Positions 10,065-21,744 of a DNA stretch of 64,000 bases are shown here, one piece after another; position 1 is the stretch's first letter, and every line of letters starts with the position of its first letter. Below the pieces are notes generated by a model. That model had not been told where the DNA came from. It did not search any database and saw nothing but the letters and a program-made list of their open reading frames with translations. Origin of the DNA: Molossus alvarezi (lineage: Eukaryota; Chordata; Mammalia; Chiroptera; Molossidae); NCBI GenBank assembly GCA_037176705.1, contig CM073897.1:39521488-39585487 (forward strand), in the 5' to 3' direction. Made by a program: the position numbers and the translations under genes.

Positions 10065-12275
10065 GTATGCACGATGGTGATAGCAAACTCTGTTCAGTAA
10101 TCCTCACATTTACTATAATGTATATGATATGTATAATATCTGCTGAATAGAGTCAAGGCTTATTTTATACATTTTGCTAGTTCTGTGATTATTTCTTGTT
10201 CTATATCTTAGTTCCCTAGAATGTTACCTTTTAAAACTATATCTATTTAAATTTCTAAGCCCTGATTTTTCTTTCATTCACTTTTGTCTATTTCTAATCC
10301 CTTTTAGAATATGTCTATGTATTTAAAAATTTAGTTCATACCCATTACCATTTTTTAAAAGCAAGTAATTAAAATCACTTTAAAATAAAAGTGTTACAGT
10401 CAATTTTTCAGTATGGTTTAGATTCTAAAAATATACTATGAATGTTTCCAATATTTAAATTGAAACTTTTCTTTGAAAATTTTTGATTTTCCAGTTCCTC
10501 CTGAAGATAAAAAATACACTCAGGGGTGAGGTATACAATCTAGCATTCTTCAATAGTTGTCCATTTAGAAAAAAATTTTTTAAAAAGATATGTTAAATGT
10601 ATATAGTTAGTGTCCAACAGTAAGTGACCAAAAATTAACATGAAGACTTCTAGATAATGGAAATATAAATTGTAAATATGCTAGACCTAGATATCAAGGT
10701 ATATATTTTAAATAAAAAGAGAAACCCTCACAATAGTCTCAGACCGGAAGGCAAAAGACGTTTTCTTTGGATATTATGTAAAAAATTGCTATAATTAATA
10801 TGGTATTTATAATAGCTCTGATCAGCATCCCAGTTTTACCATAAATTCTATGAATTTATTCAGAGTTCCTGGAGATTGGATCAGTTTTCACTTTGTATCT
10901 ACTCAGAAAAGCTCCTGCTTGCTCTCTTCTCCATGATCCAGGCTCTGCTGGCCACAGTCTCCCTGTTTCCTACTTTTCCCTACCCACCTTCATTCCCAGC
11001 TCTTTAAACAGAAAGAACCAAGCAAACCAGGTAACTGTGTTATCCAGCTGCTACAGTCTCGTCCTGTAAGAGCTGAGGATGCCTGTTCTCATCTCTGAGC
11101 CTTAGTTTTCTCATCTATGTATTTAGGAAGATAGGTTCTGTCAAATAGATCTTTACTAACTTTGCCATTCTCCAGTGCCATGGCTTATCTCACAGACAGA
11201 ACTCTGTTCCCTGGAATTTTCTTCTGCTGCCCTTTCCACGGAACAATGCTGTCTTCCAGCAGAGGCACTTCCGAGAGGGTCTCGTGGTGAGATTTTTTAA
11301 CACGATTTGCAGAGAATACAAAAGGCATTGTTTCCCATGCTTATTGTTTGGTAGACAAATTTTATTCACTCCATTGCATTGGCATTTCGTACATCCTGCA
11401 AAATCGGCATGGTACTCTCAACTTCAGATGAGAATATATACAATCAAAAAACATAGTCCTTTCTAAGAAAAGAATCGCCCTGTGTCTGTGCTTTGTTTGT
11501 CTGTTTGAGTTTAATATCTTTCAGAAGAACTTCCCTTACATCAAAATGTTAACAACAGTTTTCTCTGGGAAGGGAAGAAGAAAAAAATCATGGATGACTT
11601 TTTTAAAATTCTCTATTACAACATACCCATCTATATTTTAATCCATAGTAAATGCATTTCTTCTGTAAAAATATAAATACTATTTCTGATAGGTCAAATA
11701 TTTTATTAAATCGGCAAAATTATTTTTTCTTAAGAAGGTAGGATTTGTATGTGTTTTCATTATTACCCATAATAGCTAATGATGCAATTTGTTTTTATAT
11801 CTCACTAGTAGTTACCATGAAAGAGCATTAACAACAGACATAATATACTTAAAGTGGTTAGGCCAAATAATTTTATAAAATAATTTTAGCATCTCACCTC
11901 TTATCTTCCAAGAATTTGTGCCTGATGATTAGCCTCATTATTTTTATGGATTTACTACATATTCAAAGAAAAAAAAAAAGTGAGAGTCCTAGGATCACTA
12001 CTAGTACTACATATTCCTACATTAAACCATTGACTCAAAATAAACAACACAATTATTTTATATAAAGGTGCAGAAATGCAACCTGAGATACTTTAGTTCT
12101 ACCATTCCATGTGACCAATTGGATTTTATATTTATGTTTAAATTCTTTCAGTGGTAAAGACATTTGAAATTTCTGGAAGCTATTGTGAAGAAGTACACTT
12201 ATAGCAGAGAGTACAGACATTTCTAGATTTATATTAAATTGCTATTTGTTGGAATTTCTTCTAGATTCCTCTCTC
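10065..12275. other. AT-rich unique sequence with small MIR traces
   Basis: Nothing gene-like. 11070-11150 looks like a MIR fragment in sense (ctctgagccttagttttctc, then atctatgtatttagg). 11284-11466 is open on the plus strand for 60 codons but has no recognised domain. Confidence 0.35.
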
Positions 12276-12310
12276 TCTCTCAGTGTGTGTGTGTATAATA
12301 TATATATTAT
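12268..12310. repeat. CT/GT/TA simple repeat
   Basis: A short CT run, then a GT run, then TA repeats. Low-complexity tract. Confidence 0.8.
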
Positions 12311-12600
12311 GTAAGACAAATTTTTTAGAAATTAGTAAAAAGTATTTTCTGATTATAAGCAGAGGTAGATTAACAGACCAGATCTAGTGAGGATAGGTAT
12401 TAATAATGAATATTGAAAAAAATCAATTTTGATGCACTTGTCAAATGTGCAAAAATTAGGGCTTGAAGACAGACATAGTGATTTTATTCATTACTATGTT
12501 AGTGATATGAAGTTATAAAAATTTTCATCCTTTTTTAAAAAAAGATATTTTAATTAAAAAGTACAATTCAATTTTCCTCTTTTAAAAACCGCAATGTTTT

Positions 12601-12827
12601 GCCCAGCTGGTGTGGCTCAGTGGTTGAGCATCAACCCATGCACCAGGAGGTCACCGGTTCGATTCCTGGTCAGGGCACATACCCAGGTTGTGGGCCCAAT
12701 CCCCAGTGTGGGGCATGCAGGAGGCAGCCAATCGATGTTCTCTCTCATTGATGTTTCTCTCTCTCTCTATCTCCCTCTCCCTTTCTCTCTTTCTAAAATC
12801 AATAAAAATATATATATATATATTTCT
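12601..12827 (+). mobile_element. VES SINE, type A, with TSD
   Basis: A near-complete type A copy in sense. gcccagctggtgtggctcag carries a pol III A-box-like segment. The B-box-like ggttcgattcctggtcaggg follows, then a pyrimidine-rich region, and it ends ctaaaatcaataaaaata plus a TA tail. The TSD is aaaaaccgcaatgtttt at 12584-12600 against aaaaacctgtaatatttt at 12828-12845. The two open frames across it are SINE translations. Confidence 0.95.
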
Positions 12828-12845
12828 AAAAACCTGTAATATTTT

Positions 12846-13635
12846 GTTTGTTGGTTATACTGGCAGGATTATATTATGTATACTTTAATATAATACTTTA
12901 ATAAAAGAAATTTTCACTGTCCAAGTTTCTCTCCTGTCCATTACTGTTATTTACTTCATTATATGATTATCCCTAGAAATGAATGTGTTAAAAATGATCT
13001 ACATTGTATCTTAAATATACAAACTACAGTGCTACAACAGATGCTTTCTGAGTAACAAGTCTTGATTTTTTGGCATAAGCAGAGAAAAATATGCCCAATG
13101 AGGTATAATAAACATCCATTAAGGAAACATCTGTAAACTGCCTTGCCAGATTATTGCCTAATCTCAATAAGCATCTTTAGGAACCTGCACTTTCAGTTCC
13201 TGGCCCTTGTTGTAAATTCAATATAATGCATTTCAATATGTTTAAAAGTCAAATAAATGATATTTCTTTCTCTTCTTTCAAGATCATGTATTATGTGATA
13301 CATTATCTTAATTAAATGGTCTGTCTGGTGGTTATTTTTTAATTTCCAGAATGACTCAATCCTGTGTTTATACCAGTATGATAAGCACAGTGTCCCTCAC
13401 GTATTGCTCTTGGGGTGCCTACATGACTTTTACCAAGTGAGTATAGTGTCTAAATTAGCCATGTGCTCTCCTATATCACGCACAAGGAGATTAAAGAGTA
13501 ATTGGCAAGTAATGTCCACATTTGAGTTAAAATATTATTAACTTCATGATTTGTACTTTAGAATAATATTTTATTCTCAGGTATACTGTTAAAAAGTAAA
13601 GTTCTACCTCTTTGATTAGAACTGCTTATCTGAAG
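12846..13635. other. Unique AT-rich sequence
   Basis: No repeat or gene recognised. Confidence 0.4.
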
Positions 13636-13641
13636 AATATA

Positions 13642-13769
13642 CAGGGGTGGACAAAAGTAGGTTTACAGTTTTGAGTACCCAAAACAGAGTTTATACTTAT
13701 GTTATTATTTATTAATTATCATATTATCTTTCCATGCAAACAACTGTAACCTCCTTTTTTCCACCCACG
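13642..13769 (+). mobile_element. Mariner-type MITE (copy 1), TA-flanked
   Basis: 128 bp with terminal inverted repeats: left caggggtggacaaaagtagg then tttacagtt, right aactgtaacctccttttttc then cacccacg. TA dinucleotides lie at 13640-13641 and 13770-13771, as expected for Tc1/mariner insertion. The core is AT-rich with tttattaattatcatattat. There is no transposase. A second copy with a similar core lies at 58308-58434. Confidence 0.8.
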
Positions 13770-13771
13770 TA

Positions 13772-14400
13772 TTTGGCAAATCACTTCCTGGCATCAAATA
13801 GAAAAACCAAATAGAAATACACACACACAAAAATAATCAATGATTAAAGATCTGTCTAGATATGACAGATTCTCTTTGTTAAACCAACAGCTGGCTTTTA
13901 GATTATATGTGCAAAAGCATCCATCTTAAAGTTCCTCTTCATTCTATGGTTACATTTTATCAATATTTAATATGTTAGTTACTGGATGTTCCTGCTTCTG
14001 TACTCTTATATAAACCTTCATTCTACAGATAATCAAGCTTTGAACAGGGTTGCAACAAAGGCTCAATCAACTAATTTACAGATATAAGTACACAGCATGT
14101 GTTAATGAAAGGGCAAACTGTGAAAATAATTCAAACTGCTTACTCTTATAAAAATAATTTATTTAGTCAACAGATTTTTTTATGTAGGTTTTAAAAGAAA
14201 TAAACTTTGTAGTCTTTGCGTGTGTTTTATATTTAATAAAGAAGACAATTACATAACAACAGATAGCTCATCAGAATATAAAAACTCTCCTTGAGTCTAG
14301 AACAATAAATGATCATGTCATCAGAATTTATCTGAGAAATGAAGCTAAGTTTAGAAACTTTATAAATCAAAGCCCGTACTTTTCTCAAAAAGTTCTAGGG
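13772..14400. other. Unique AT-rich sequence
   Basis: No gene or repeat recognised apart from a short acacacacac tract near 13820. Confidence 0.4.
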
Positions 14401-14403
14401 GAT

Positions 14404-14733
14404 TGTCTTAGTCAGCCTGGGCTGCTGTCGTAAAATACCATAGACTGTGTGGCTTAAACAAGAGACTTTTATTTCTCCTCGTTCTGGGGGCTGCAGGCTT
14501 CATGATCTAGGTGCCAAAAGATAACAGTTCTGGAGAAGGACGACTTCTCGGCTTACAGATGCCCCCTTTAGGCAGTTCTCACATGGTGAAATGAGCGAGA
14601 GCGCTGGTCTCTCTTCCTTTTCTAATGAGGATACTAATCCCAACATGGGGCCCCACCTCCAAGTACCATCTTATTGAGTATTAGGGCTTCAACATACAAA
14701 TTTGGAGAGGACACACATATCCAGTCCATAACA
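14404..14733 (+). mobile_element. Ancient solo LTR, ERVL/MLT2-like (copy 1)
   Basis: Starts tgtcttagtcagcctgggct and ends ccagtccataaca, so it has TG...CA ends. Typical internal blocks are taccatagactgtgtggctt, acttttatttctcctcgttc, ctggaggctgcaggcttc in altered form, and tattagggcttcaacataca. The flanking five bases are gggat and gggta, perhaps a decayed 5-bp TSD. It is only an LTR, with no internal coding region. The same family occurs at 48710, 53880, 59150 and 63332. The family name is from recognition; the LTR nature rests on the ends and repeated occurrence. Confidence 0.65.
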
Positions 14734-14739
14734 GGGTAT

Positions 14740-15475
14740 TCTGAAATCTGGAAGCAATCTTTTGGTTGATCTATATGTATTTTGCCCTAAAAATTGAATT
14801 GGATACACAGAAATAGAGAGAGTATTCATTTCAATGTCACAATTATGTTTCCACACTAGATGTTAAAACATCACATTTATCCCACTTTTCTATGTGACAG
14901 TTTCCAAGTTGCTGCCACTTCTTTGAAAACCAAAAGGGTCATTTTATTAGACACACATTCATCACTGCTCTCTTCCAAGTTCACCCCTGCTATTCCTAGG
15001 TGAACCATGGAGATTCGGATGTGTGAAGGGATTTGCTCAAAGTCAAGTACAACTTTCCAGATAGGTACCTGATCTCTGACACTTTTCTATTACCCCAAAC
15101 TTCTGATGGTCACCTCATCAGATGCTGATCAAGTCAGCTCCTGCAGAGCTTTTGCTCCTTAGCAAACAACATTCCTCTGTGTACATCTGCTTAGTCTGTA
15201 CTGGAGAATGAGTTTCCAGGTTTAAATAATGCATGTAAGAATTGTTTTCTGCTTAAGGCAACATTTCTCATGCACTATAGTTTTTTCGTTTTGAGGGTAG
15301 TATTGACCCAGTATTGATTCAATATGGTATGTTGCTATAGATTCTCTTTAAGTATCTCTAACTTGGCAGCTACATGCTTTGATGGATATTTTCGTTATCT
15401 GAAATTTCCTGTCAGTTTTCTAAACAATTAAATTATATCCTAAGACTGAGAGATGTTATAAGCAAAAAGGTAAAA
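14740..15475. other. Unique sequence
   Basis: Nothing recognised. Somewhat less AT-rich than its surroundings but with no long open frame. Confidence 0.4.
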
Positions 15476-15479
15476 TAAA

Positions 15480-15556
15480 AGGAAGAAAGGAAGGAAGGAA
15501 GGAAGGAAGGAAGGAAGGGAGGAAGGAAGGAAGGAAGGAAGGAAGGAAGGAAGGAA
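15480..15556. repeat. GGAA tetranucleotide microsatellite
   Basis: About 18 units of gaag/ggaa with one interruption (ggga near 15519). The minus-strand open frame 15433-15726 is produced by this repeat. Confidence 0.95.
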
Positions 15557-15589
15557 ACAACTACTGGCAAATAAACATTAGTTTCTGAA

Positions 15590-15765
15590 TTTATAAGACA
15601 TATTCCACAATTTTTAGTCCATTTAACTTTCCAAAACCTCTGCAAGGGAGGCACTATTTCCATTTTACAAACAAGGAAACTAAAGCTCAGAAATACAGAT
15701 AAACTTCCCCTTGGTCCGCCAGTCACAAATCAGTGTTGGGACCCAGCTGAGGCTAACCATTATGT
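15590..15765 (-). repeat. MIR SINE
   Basis: Antisense MIR core: catttaactttccaaaacct, gaggcactatttccatttta, caaggaaactaaagctcaga and then cagtcacaaatcagtgttgg, in the standard order. Confidence 0.75.
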
Positions 15766-16800
15766 GACTTAGATGTATCTCTTTTTGTCCAAACCCAACT
15801 GATGTTGAGACCTGTGTGCAACAGAGCAGTCACCAAACCAGCTCCCCACCTTTCCATTTCAACTTCTGAGTGGACTCTTCTGCCTTGGAATGGTTACGTC
15901 ATAACCTTGAGCTCTGAAATGTTGATCAGCTCTGCCTCATGTTCCACCCCACCCCCTTGCTTCCCACTTTCCTGAAGACCATTTAATACTGGGAATAAAC
16001 CTCACTGTCAGCATGATGCAATACCTGTTCTCTCTTATATTTTGCCTGAGCAGCACACTGGCCAGGGTTGACCTCATGGGTATACAACCAGAGTGGTCAC
16101 ATAGGGCTCTATGCCAAGAAGGGTCCTACAGTCACTGTCTTGAAACCATTAATGTTATCTTTAAATTTGGGTTTTGGAAGTGAGTTTCAGTGGGGCAATG
16201 GAGTCAGATCTGAGGGTCTGGGGACTTGACTCAAGGACATCCCCTGCCTTGTAGCCTCCCTATCTGTGACCTCCAGAGATAGGTTTTCCAGTGCCTGCTT
16301 CTCTGCCACCTGATATTTTCTATTCTCAGTGTCTCAGGCTGGGCATGGCAGCAGCCTTTCTGCCTTCAAATGGCCACACAGTTCAGCAAATGACTATCTG
16401 CCCATCCCTCTGCCGAGTGTGTATATTAGGGAAGAGGTAATAATCACTTGTTGGTGGCCCATCCCCCATGTGTGGGTAACCAGCAGACCAATGGACTTGG
16501 GAGGTGCCTGGCTCCACATCTCACTGACAGGCCATGGCTGGTGGGAGGAGGAGTGTGCTAGCTGGTGGGCTGTGCACACACGCCGATTTGCACGGTGGAG
16601 ACTGTGAGGATCTGCACATGTCCCATGAGTCCTGAAGGAGTGTGACATTAAAGGCAAATGCAGAACACCATGACTGGTCAAGAAAGAGTCTGTGGAAGAA
16701 AGAAAAAGTTTCCTATTTCTGAACAAAGGTCGCTTTCCACATTTTCATTTTGCACTGGGCACTATTAACAGTGTAAGCAGCCTGGACGCTGGTATAAAGG
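15766..16800. repeat. Unclassified repeat-like block (possible LTR or DNA transposon)
   Basis: Less AT-rich than most of the window. 15960-16010 has tttaatactgggaataaacc, resembling an LTR poly-A region. 16112-16180 (gccaagaagggtcctacagt, then cttgaaaccattaatgttat) and 16720-16775 (tctgaacaaaggtcgctttc, then attttcattttgcactgggc) look like two parts of one old mammalian interspersed repeat with different sequence between them. I cannot assign a family. Open frames on both strands at 16329-16726 share the same bases and neither shows a known domain. Confidence 0.35.
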
Positions 16801-17370
16801 GGTTGAGTTTCTCTGAATATGAAGTAAATCAGTGAGCACAGCTGAGCCAGTTTGTTTTCTTTCTCTTGCTTCTTTGCCTACTAAAATTCTTAGAAAATAT
16901 CTGACCCTGTAGTCCTATAGTACCTTTGCTCTTCCAACTATAAAATAAATGTGATATATATACACCTCTCTTTTATACTTTGAGTTCTTAAAGAAAAGAG
17001 CAACATTAAAACAAAACAGAAAAACACAAAAAACTCTGTGTACTCTGTCCTGAAAACAAAAAGTAATTAATGAATGTTGTGTATTGGGATTCTGAAACCT
17101 GACTGTAGAAACATTACCTTTCCTCCAATATAATTATATACTCAAAAATCAGTCTTCTGCAAACAGCTAAACACATTCCAGCAATTCCTTTTACAGAAAT
17201 GGATTCAAATGTATCATTGCTCAAGTTTGAACCATTCTTCTCCTCTGAATGTACCTCTGTGATGGGCAGATCAGGCATCCTCTCAATAAGCAGTCGCCGA
17301 GTACCGAGTATCAGATGCCGCTAGCTGCAAGGAAAAGGAGAGTGACAGACACACACTTGTGTATCTTTTT
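16800..17370. other. Unique AT-rich sequence
   Basis: Nothing recognised. Confidence 0.4.
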
Positions 17371-17371
17371 T

Positions 17372-17510
17372 GTGTCAGACCCTTGGTGCATTTTCAGTTA
17401 TTTTATCCTCATCACACATCGAGAGGTATATATCGTTGACCCCGTTTTCCAAGCAAACGCACAGAGGTTCAATTTAAGATTAAAGGTGGTTTTCAGCTAG
17501 AAAGTAGGGC
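17372..17510 (-). repeat. MIR SINE fragment
   Basis: Antisense MIR: cagttattttatcctcatca, gaccccgttttccaagcaaa, then acagaggttcaatttaagat. Part of it is covered by the plus-strand open frame 17249-17500, which is therefore not a gene. Confidence 0.6.
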
Positions 17511-18245
17511 ATCCACTCAATGATGACATTAGTGAGAAACTAATTACTTAGAGTGACTGTATTTTTTGGTATTAATATGAATAGTCCATGTTTTAGTTGA
17601 TGGAGTATCACAACCTCCACTTCCATGTGTAACCAGAACACCCTGCAACAAGAAGTAGACTTCAGCTCTAGGCCTGCTTACATGGTGATCTTTGAAATAA
17701 ATGATGACACCGAGAGAGCACGTCTTCTTGCATAAAGCTTTATTCTCAGCAACCCGTAATTGAAGCCCTTCCAGCTTCTATTAGAATTTGTCCATTGCAG
17801 GGGCTTTTTCTAACACACAGGCATAAACAATCATTGAGAACATACTTTCTGTTAGGAAAAACTGACTGTATTTGTCCCATATGAGAACAAAGATGTTTTT
17901 CATTAACCTAGCCTCTTCGAGGTTCTTCATGCTGTACCTTACTGAGGGGAAAAACTTTGCCCATCTCCAAGTACAAGTTCTTAGGGGGTCATGTGTACCC
18001 CCATCTTACCTAGTGAGGCTGATGTGTTTTAACTCAAAAATTACTTTATATTTTATAAAGCCTTTGAGGGGGAAGGAAAAACTGGCAATGCTAATTACCC
18101 AATATACAAACATTAATTAAACAATTCTCAAGAGATTATGGATAAAAAGTAGGGTACTCTGCTAATTCAGCAAAGGGGAAGTTCTAGTTAAATAACTCAG
18201 TCTGTCAAGGTCACATTCTGTGTCAAAGAATTAGGGATGGTAGAA
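17511..18245. other. Unique sequence
   Basis: No gene or repeat recognised. The 82-codon open frame at 17872-18120 has no recognisable domain. Confidence 0.35.
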
Positions 18246-18262
18246 AAAGAGAAAGGACCAGC

Positions 18263-18490
18263 CCAGCCAGTGTGGCTCGGTGGCTGAGCATCGACCCATG
18301 CACCAAGAGGTTGCCAGTTCGATTCCTGGTCAGGGTACATGCCCAGGTTGTGGGCCAAATCCCCAGTGGGGGACATGTAGGAGGTGGCCAATTGATGTTC
18401 TCTCTCATCGATGTTTCTCTCTCTTCTTCTTCTTTCTCTCTCTCTACAGTCAATAAAGAAAAAAAATTAATTAAAAAAAGAGAGAGAGAG
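18263..18490 (+). mobile_element. VES SINE, type A, with TSD
   Basis: Sense type A: cagtgtggctcggtggctga, ggttgccagttcgattcctg, gtgggccaaatccccagtgg, a pyrimidine-rich 3' part, and agtcaataaagaaaaaaaat plus a GA-rich end. The TSD is agaaaggaccagc (18250-18262) against agaaagaaccagc (18491-18503). Open frames on both strands are SINE translations. Confidence 0.93.
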
Positions 18491-18559
18491 AGAAAGAACC
18501 AGCTGCTGATGGCCCCACTGAGCTAAACTACATCTACTATTATTATCAAGTATGTAGAG

Positions 18560-18850
18560 CTTTCATTATTGTGCCTGCTTTCCCCTATTCAAATCCATCT
18601 ACCTTTATCCCGGAAACTGCCCCTTATGTTCCAACTCAGATGGGTATCCCCCTTCGCCAGCAAGTCCTCATCTACATCACTCATATTGGTTTATAGTGCT
18701 ATTTAATTATGAAATAAATATACTTGTTATTTTCCCAGACTGGTCTTTAGAAGGACAGAGATAATGGCCACTATGTTTTAGGGACACCTCTATATTATAC
18801 ACACAGAATAATATTTAATAATTTTCCGTTTGATTTTATAGGCTCTGTAT
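18560..18850 (+). repeat. L2 LINE 3' region
   Basis: L2-like in sense: caactcagatgggtatcccc, ccagcaagtcctcatctaca, a tagtgctatttaattatgaa block, then ctggtctttagaaggacaga. Diverged. Confidence 0.5.
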
Positions 18851-18989
18851 TTTTTTTTTCACTAAATATAAGAACAAATTAATTGTTATTCCACCATACA
18901 CATGTGAAAATTGAGGCTTTGCCTGGCTAAATGTTTTCTAGAGTTCTATAAAAAGGAAAACAAAAAAAATGACAGAGTAGGTTTTATTT

Positions 18990-19115
18990 TCTTATCAATC
19001 TTATGCAAAAAATGGGAATATTACTACAATCCCAACTTTACAGATGAGAAAATTTAGGCTCAGAAAGAAATAGCCCTTGTTCATTTTACAAGTCCAGTTC
19101 AAGTAGAGTAGTGTG
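18990..19115 (-). repeat. MIR SINE fragment
   Basis: Antisense MIR core: cccaactttacagatgagaa, atttaggctcagaaagaaat, then agcccttgttcattttacaa. Confidence 0.6.
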
Positions 19116-20430
19116 CCAGCATAAGAAAGAGAAAACATGAGCAATTAGCTGCCAAAGGGAGCATTGCAGAAAAGCTGGTTCACATGCCAGGTACAGCTGC
19201 CTCCTGCTTGTAGAGATGAGCCTCGGAACAGCCAACCACCCCCTGCTTGGACTCTGTGAGCGGCTGCCTGTGCAGTTCAGCTAAGCAGCATTAGCTAGAG
19301 AGCTGTGGATTGTATGAGTAATACAGCAGATGTAACAGGATAAACTCCTTAAGTAGCCTTGCCTTAAGGGAGGTTCCTCTCCCACTTTTCTATACTTGTA
19401 AATTTAAACAATCTCATCAGCTGGATCTTATTATTTAAATAACAAGCGCCATTTTTTTTAGAGCATACCAAGTTGTATATCCAGATACTGTGCATGGAAA
19501 AGGGAAATTAGTCTAGTGTTCATTGTACTACTGTAATTCCTCTCCATATCCTTGTTTCTTAACATAGCTTCTAATCTTAGCAAGACTGTAAATTGTTGGT
19601 TGGTGAATGAATGAATGAATAAATAAATGAGTGGAGAAAGCCATCTTCCTAGGAAAAAGTAACAGTCAAATAGAAGATTGTGACTTATAATCATAGCATA
19701 TAGGAATTTATGAGTTTCACCAATCTCATTTTACAGAAGAAAGAAACGGTTTAAGCTTTTGTGATTTGTTAAGGCATTGAGATAATAAATCCAGTCCTAT
19801 AATCCAAGTGAATGACTAATCGGTGGCCTAATTTCCCATCTGAAAACATTGTATTTTTATTACAAAAGCATCAGATAATTTGAATGTCCCTTTAGTCCAT
19901 CTGTCATATACGGTATAAGGTTATAATTCAATGAAATGGCATATGTTATTTCTCTAAACTACTGAAAATAATAAATTCAGTGGATAACTAAAATTAAACT
20001 GTTAAGAGGTGGTAGGAACTGCCTACTATCACTCTGTGCGCTTCCAGGAAAATGTGTGTATTACATTAAGAAATAATAGTAATAATAATAGCTAACTATG
20101 GTGGATTTTTGTTGTGTGTTTTTCATGTGTGGGTACCAAGCACCCTATCTTCTTTCTAGTAACATGACCCTACTAGCTTTGATGGTAGCACTATGAAGGG
20201 GTCATAGAAGGAGACTTTCTGCAAACAAGGACAAGCAGAGGCACACAGACCTGAGAGAGAGAAATGGAATTTTGATTGTATCCTTTGAGCCCCTGTATCC
20301 CTCTATGCCTGAAGCGTATTTCATTCTTTGGTCTTCGTTATTATATAGGTCACAAACTACCTTAACATAGTTTTAGTTTCTGTACTTTTAAAGAAATGCA
20401 ACCTGATACAATTAGTATTGCTGAGTGATC
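19116..20430. other. Unique AT-rich sequence with small traces
   Basis: A short gaatgaatgaat/aaataaat tract lies at 19604-19630. 19725-19805 resembles a diverged antisense MIR core (ctcattttacagaagaaaga). A taataat run lies at 20070-20090. The minus-strand open frame 19458-19694 crosses the tetranucleotide tract and has no known domain. Confidence 0.35.
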
Positions 20431-20434
20431 ATCA

Positions 20435-20640
20435 TATTCTGACCTATATGCAAGCCCTTTGTATATTAACAAATTTAATCCTCACACACACACGCATACA
20501 AAAAAAACCCCACAATTTATATTATATTATCTTGAATTTGTGAATGAGAAAATTTAGATGAAAGAAGCTAAATGAATAGCCCAAGGTCATACAATTATTA
20601 CCATGGAAACCAGTAATTTGAAATCTTTTTATCTGACTGA
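20435..20640 (-). repeat. MIR SINE
   Basis: Antisense MIR: ccctttgtatattaacaaat, tttaatcctcacacacacac (a CA expansion inside it), gaatgagaaaatttagatga, then tagcccaaggtcatacaatt. Confidence 0.75.
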
Positions 20641-20786
20641 AGCCTGTTTTCAAACATCTTTTCAGCAATACAAACTGACTACACACTCCTAATCTTCATG
20701 TGTCATAAAGTCTCAACTACCTTTTAGCATCTGAGACAATTCAGGAAGAAATACACTGCCCCTTTGAAGGACAAGACTTAATCTTT

Positions 20787-21300
20787 TTTTAAAGCCTCAT
20801 CTGAGGACATTTTTCCATTTTTTTTTTTTTTTTTATCCTCACCCGAGGACATTTTTCCATTTTTTTGTACAGATAGAGTGGGAGGGAGAGAGAGGAAGGG
20901 AGAGAGAGAGAGACACATCGACGTGAAGGGACACATCGAGTGGCTGCCACCCGCACGACCAACCAGGGCCGGGGACAAACTGCAACCGAGGTACATGCCC
21001 TTAGCGGGAACCGAACCCGGGTCTCTCCGGACCGCAGGCCGACGCTCTAACCGCTGAGCCAAACAGGCCAGGGCTATTTTTCCATTTTTATTTCAGGTAG
21101 AGTGGGAGGGGGAGAAAGGAACAGAGAGAGAAAGAGAAACATCTACGTGAAACATCCACATGGAGTGGCTGCCACCCACACAACCATCCAGGGCCGGGGA
21201 CAAACTGCAACCGAGGTATGTGCCCTTAGCGGGAACCGAACCCGGATCTCTCTGGACCACAGGCCGGCGCTCTAACCACTGAGCCAAACCGGCCAGGGCC
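20787..21300 (-). mobile_element. VES SINE, type B (outer copy, split by another SINE)
   Basis: The outer type B copy. Its sense 3' tail remnant is at 20787-20822 (gcctcatctgaggacatttt); its body and sense 5' end are at 21076-21300 (gagtggctgccacccacaca, gggacaaactgcaaccgagg, ctgagccaaaccggccaggg). A second type B copy sits in its tail. Bounded by the 15-bp TSD at 20772-20786 and 21301-21315. The minus-strand open frame here is a SINE translation. Confidence 0.95.
20823..21075 (-). mobile_element. VES SINE, type B (inner copy)
   Basis: A full type B copy inserted into the A-rich tail of the outer one. It has a long T-run, cctcacccgaggacattttt, gaagggacacatcgagtggc, ggaaccgaacccgggtctct (B-box) and ctgagccaaacaggccaggg. 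The TSD atttttccattttt is at 20809-20822 and again at 21076-21089. CpG dinucleotides are still frequent, which suggests a recent insertion. Confidence 0.93.
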
Positions 21301-21515
21301 CAAGACTTAATCTTTAAAGGTTCTTTGAGTCAATTACTTTTGCCTAAAATTGACTAACGAAATAATGCATAAAATGCACTTCATCATAAGATAATCCTAC
21401 TATATAGATTAGGATGAATACATAATAGTAATTATAGTCACAGTGATAATTTTCCTGAGGTGACATTATTAAATATAGAAAATAAAAACACTTCTTTTGG
21501 ATTTTACGATTCTTT

Positions 21516-21725
21516 AAAAAAAAATTGTTTTCCTTTATAGAAAGGAAGGGAGAGAGAGAGAAAGACAGAAACATCAGTGAGAGAGAACGTCGATTGGGCT
21601 GCCTCCTGCATGCCCCCCACTGGGGATTGGACCCACAATCTGGGCATGTGTCTTGAACAGGAATCGAACCGGCGACCTCTTGGTGCATGGGTTGATGTTC
21701 AACCACTGAGCCACACTGGCCAGAC
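21516..21725 (-). mobile_element. VES SINE, type A, with TSD
   Basis: Antisense type A. The TSD begins tggattttacgattcttt at 21498-21515 and is matched imperfectly by tggatcctatgtttctt at 21726-21742. The body has ctgcctcctgcatgcccccc and gaatcgaaccggcgacctct (B-box). The 120-codon open frame over it is spurious. Confidence 0.93.
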
Positions 21726-21744
21726 TGGATCCTATGTTTCTTGA

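Larger units (their letters stand above)
20772..21315. repeat. 15-bp TSD around the outer nested SINE
   Basis: Perfect direct repeat caagacttaatcttt at 20772-20786 and 21301-21315. It bounds the outer type B SINE together with the copy nested in it. Confidence 0.95.

Noticed and set aside
12601..12700. Possible tRNA gene from A-box and B-box matches
   Set aside because: These boxes belong to the tRNA-derived head of VES SINEs. No intact cloverleaf with acceptor stem was found.
12594..12888. Two overlapping open frames with a WLSINPCTRRSPVRFLVRAH-like protein
   Set aside because: The same protein-like text appears wherever a VES SINE is present (4799, 18272, 20778, 21093, 27015, 28917, 41526). 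It is translated SINE, not a gene family.
15433..15726. Proline/serine/phenylalanine-rich protein
   Set aside because: It is a translation of the GGAA repeat read on the minus strand, plus an antisense MIR.
16329..16726. Opposite-strand open frames of 92 and 110 codons
   Set aside because: They share the same bases, have no domain and lie in a repeat-like block.
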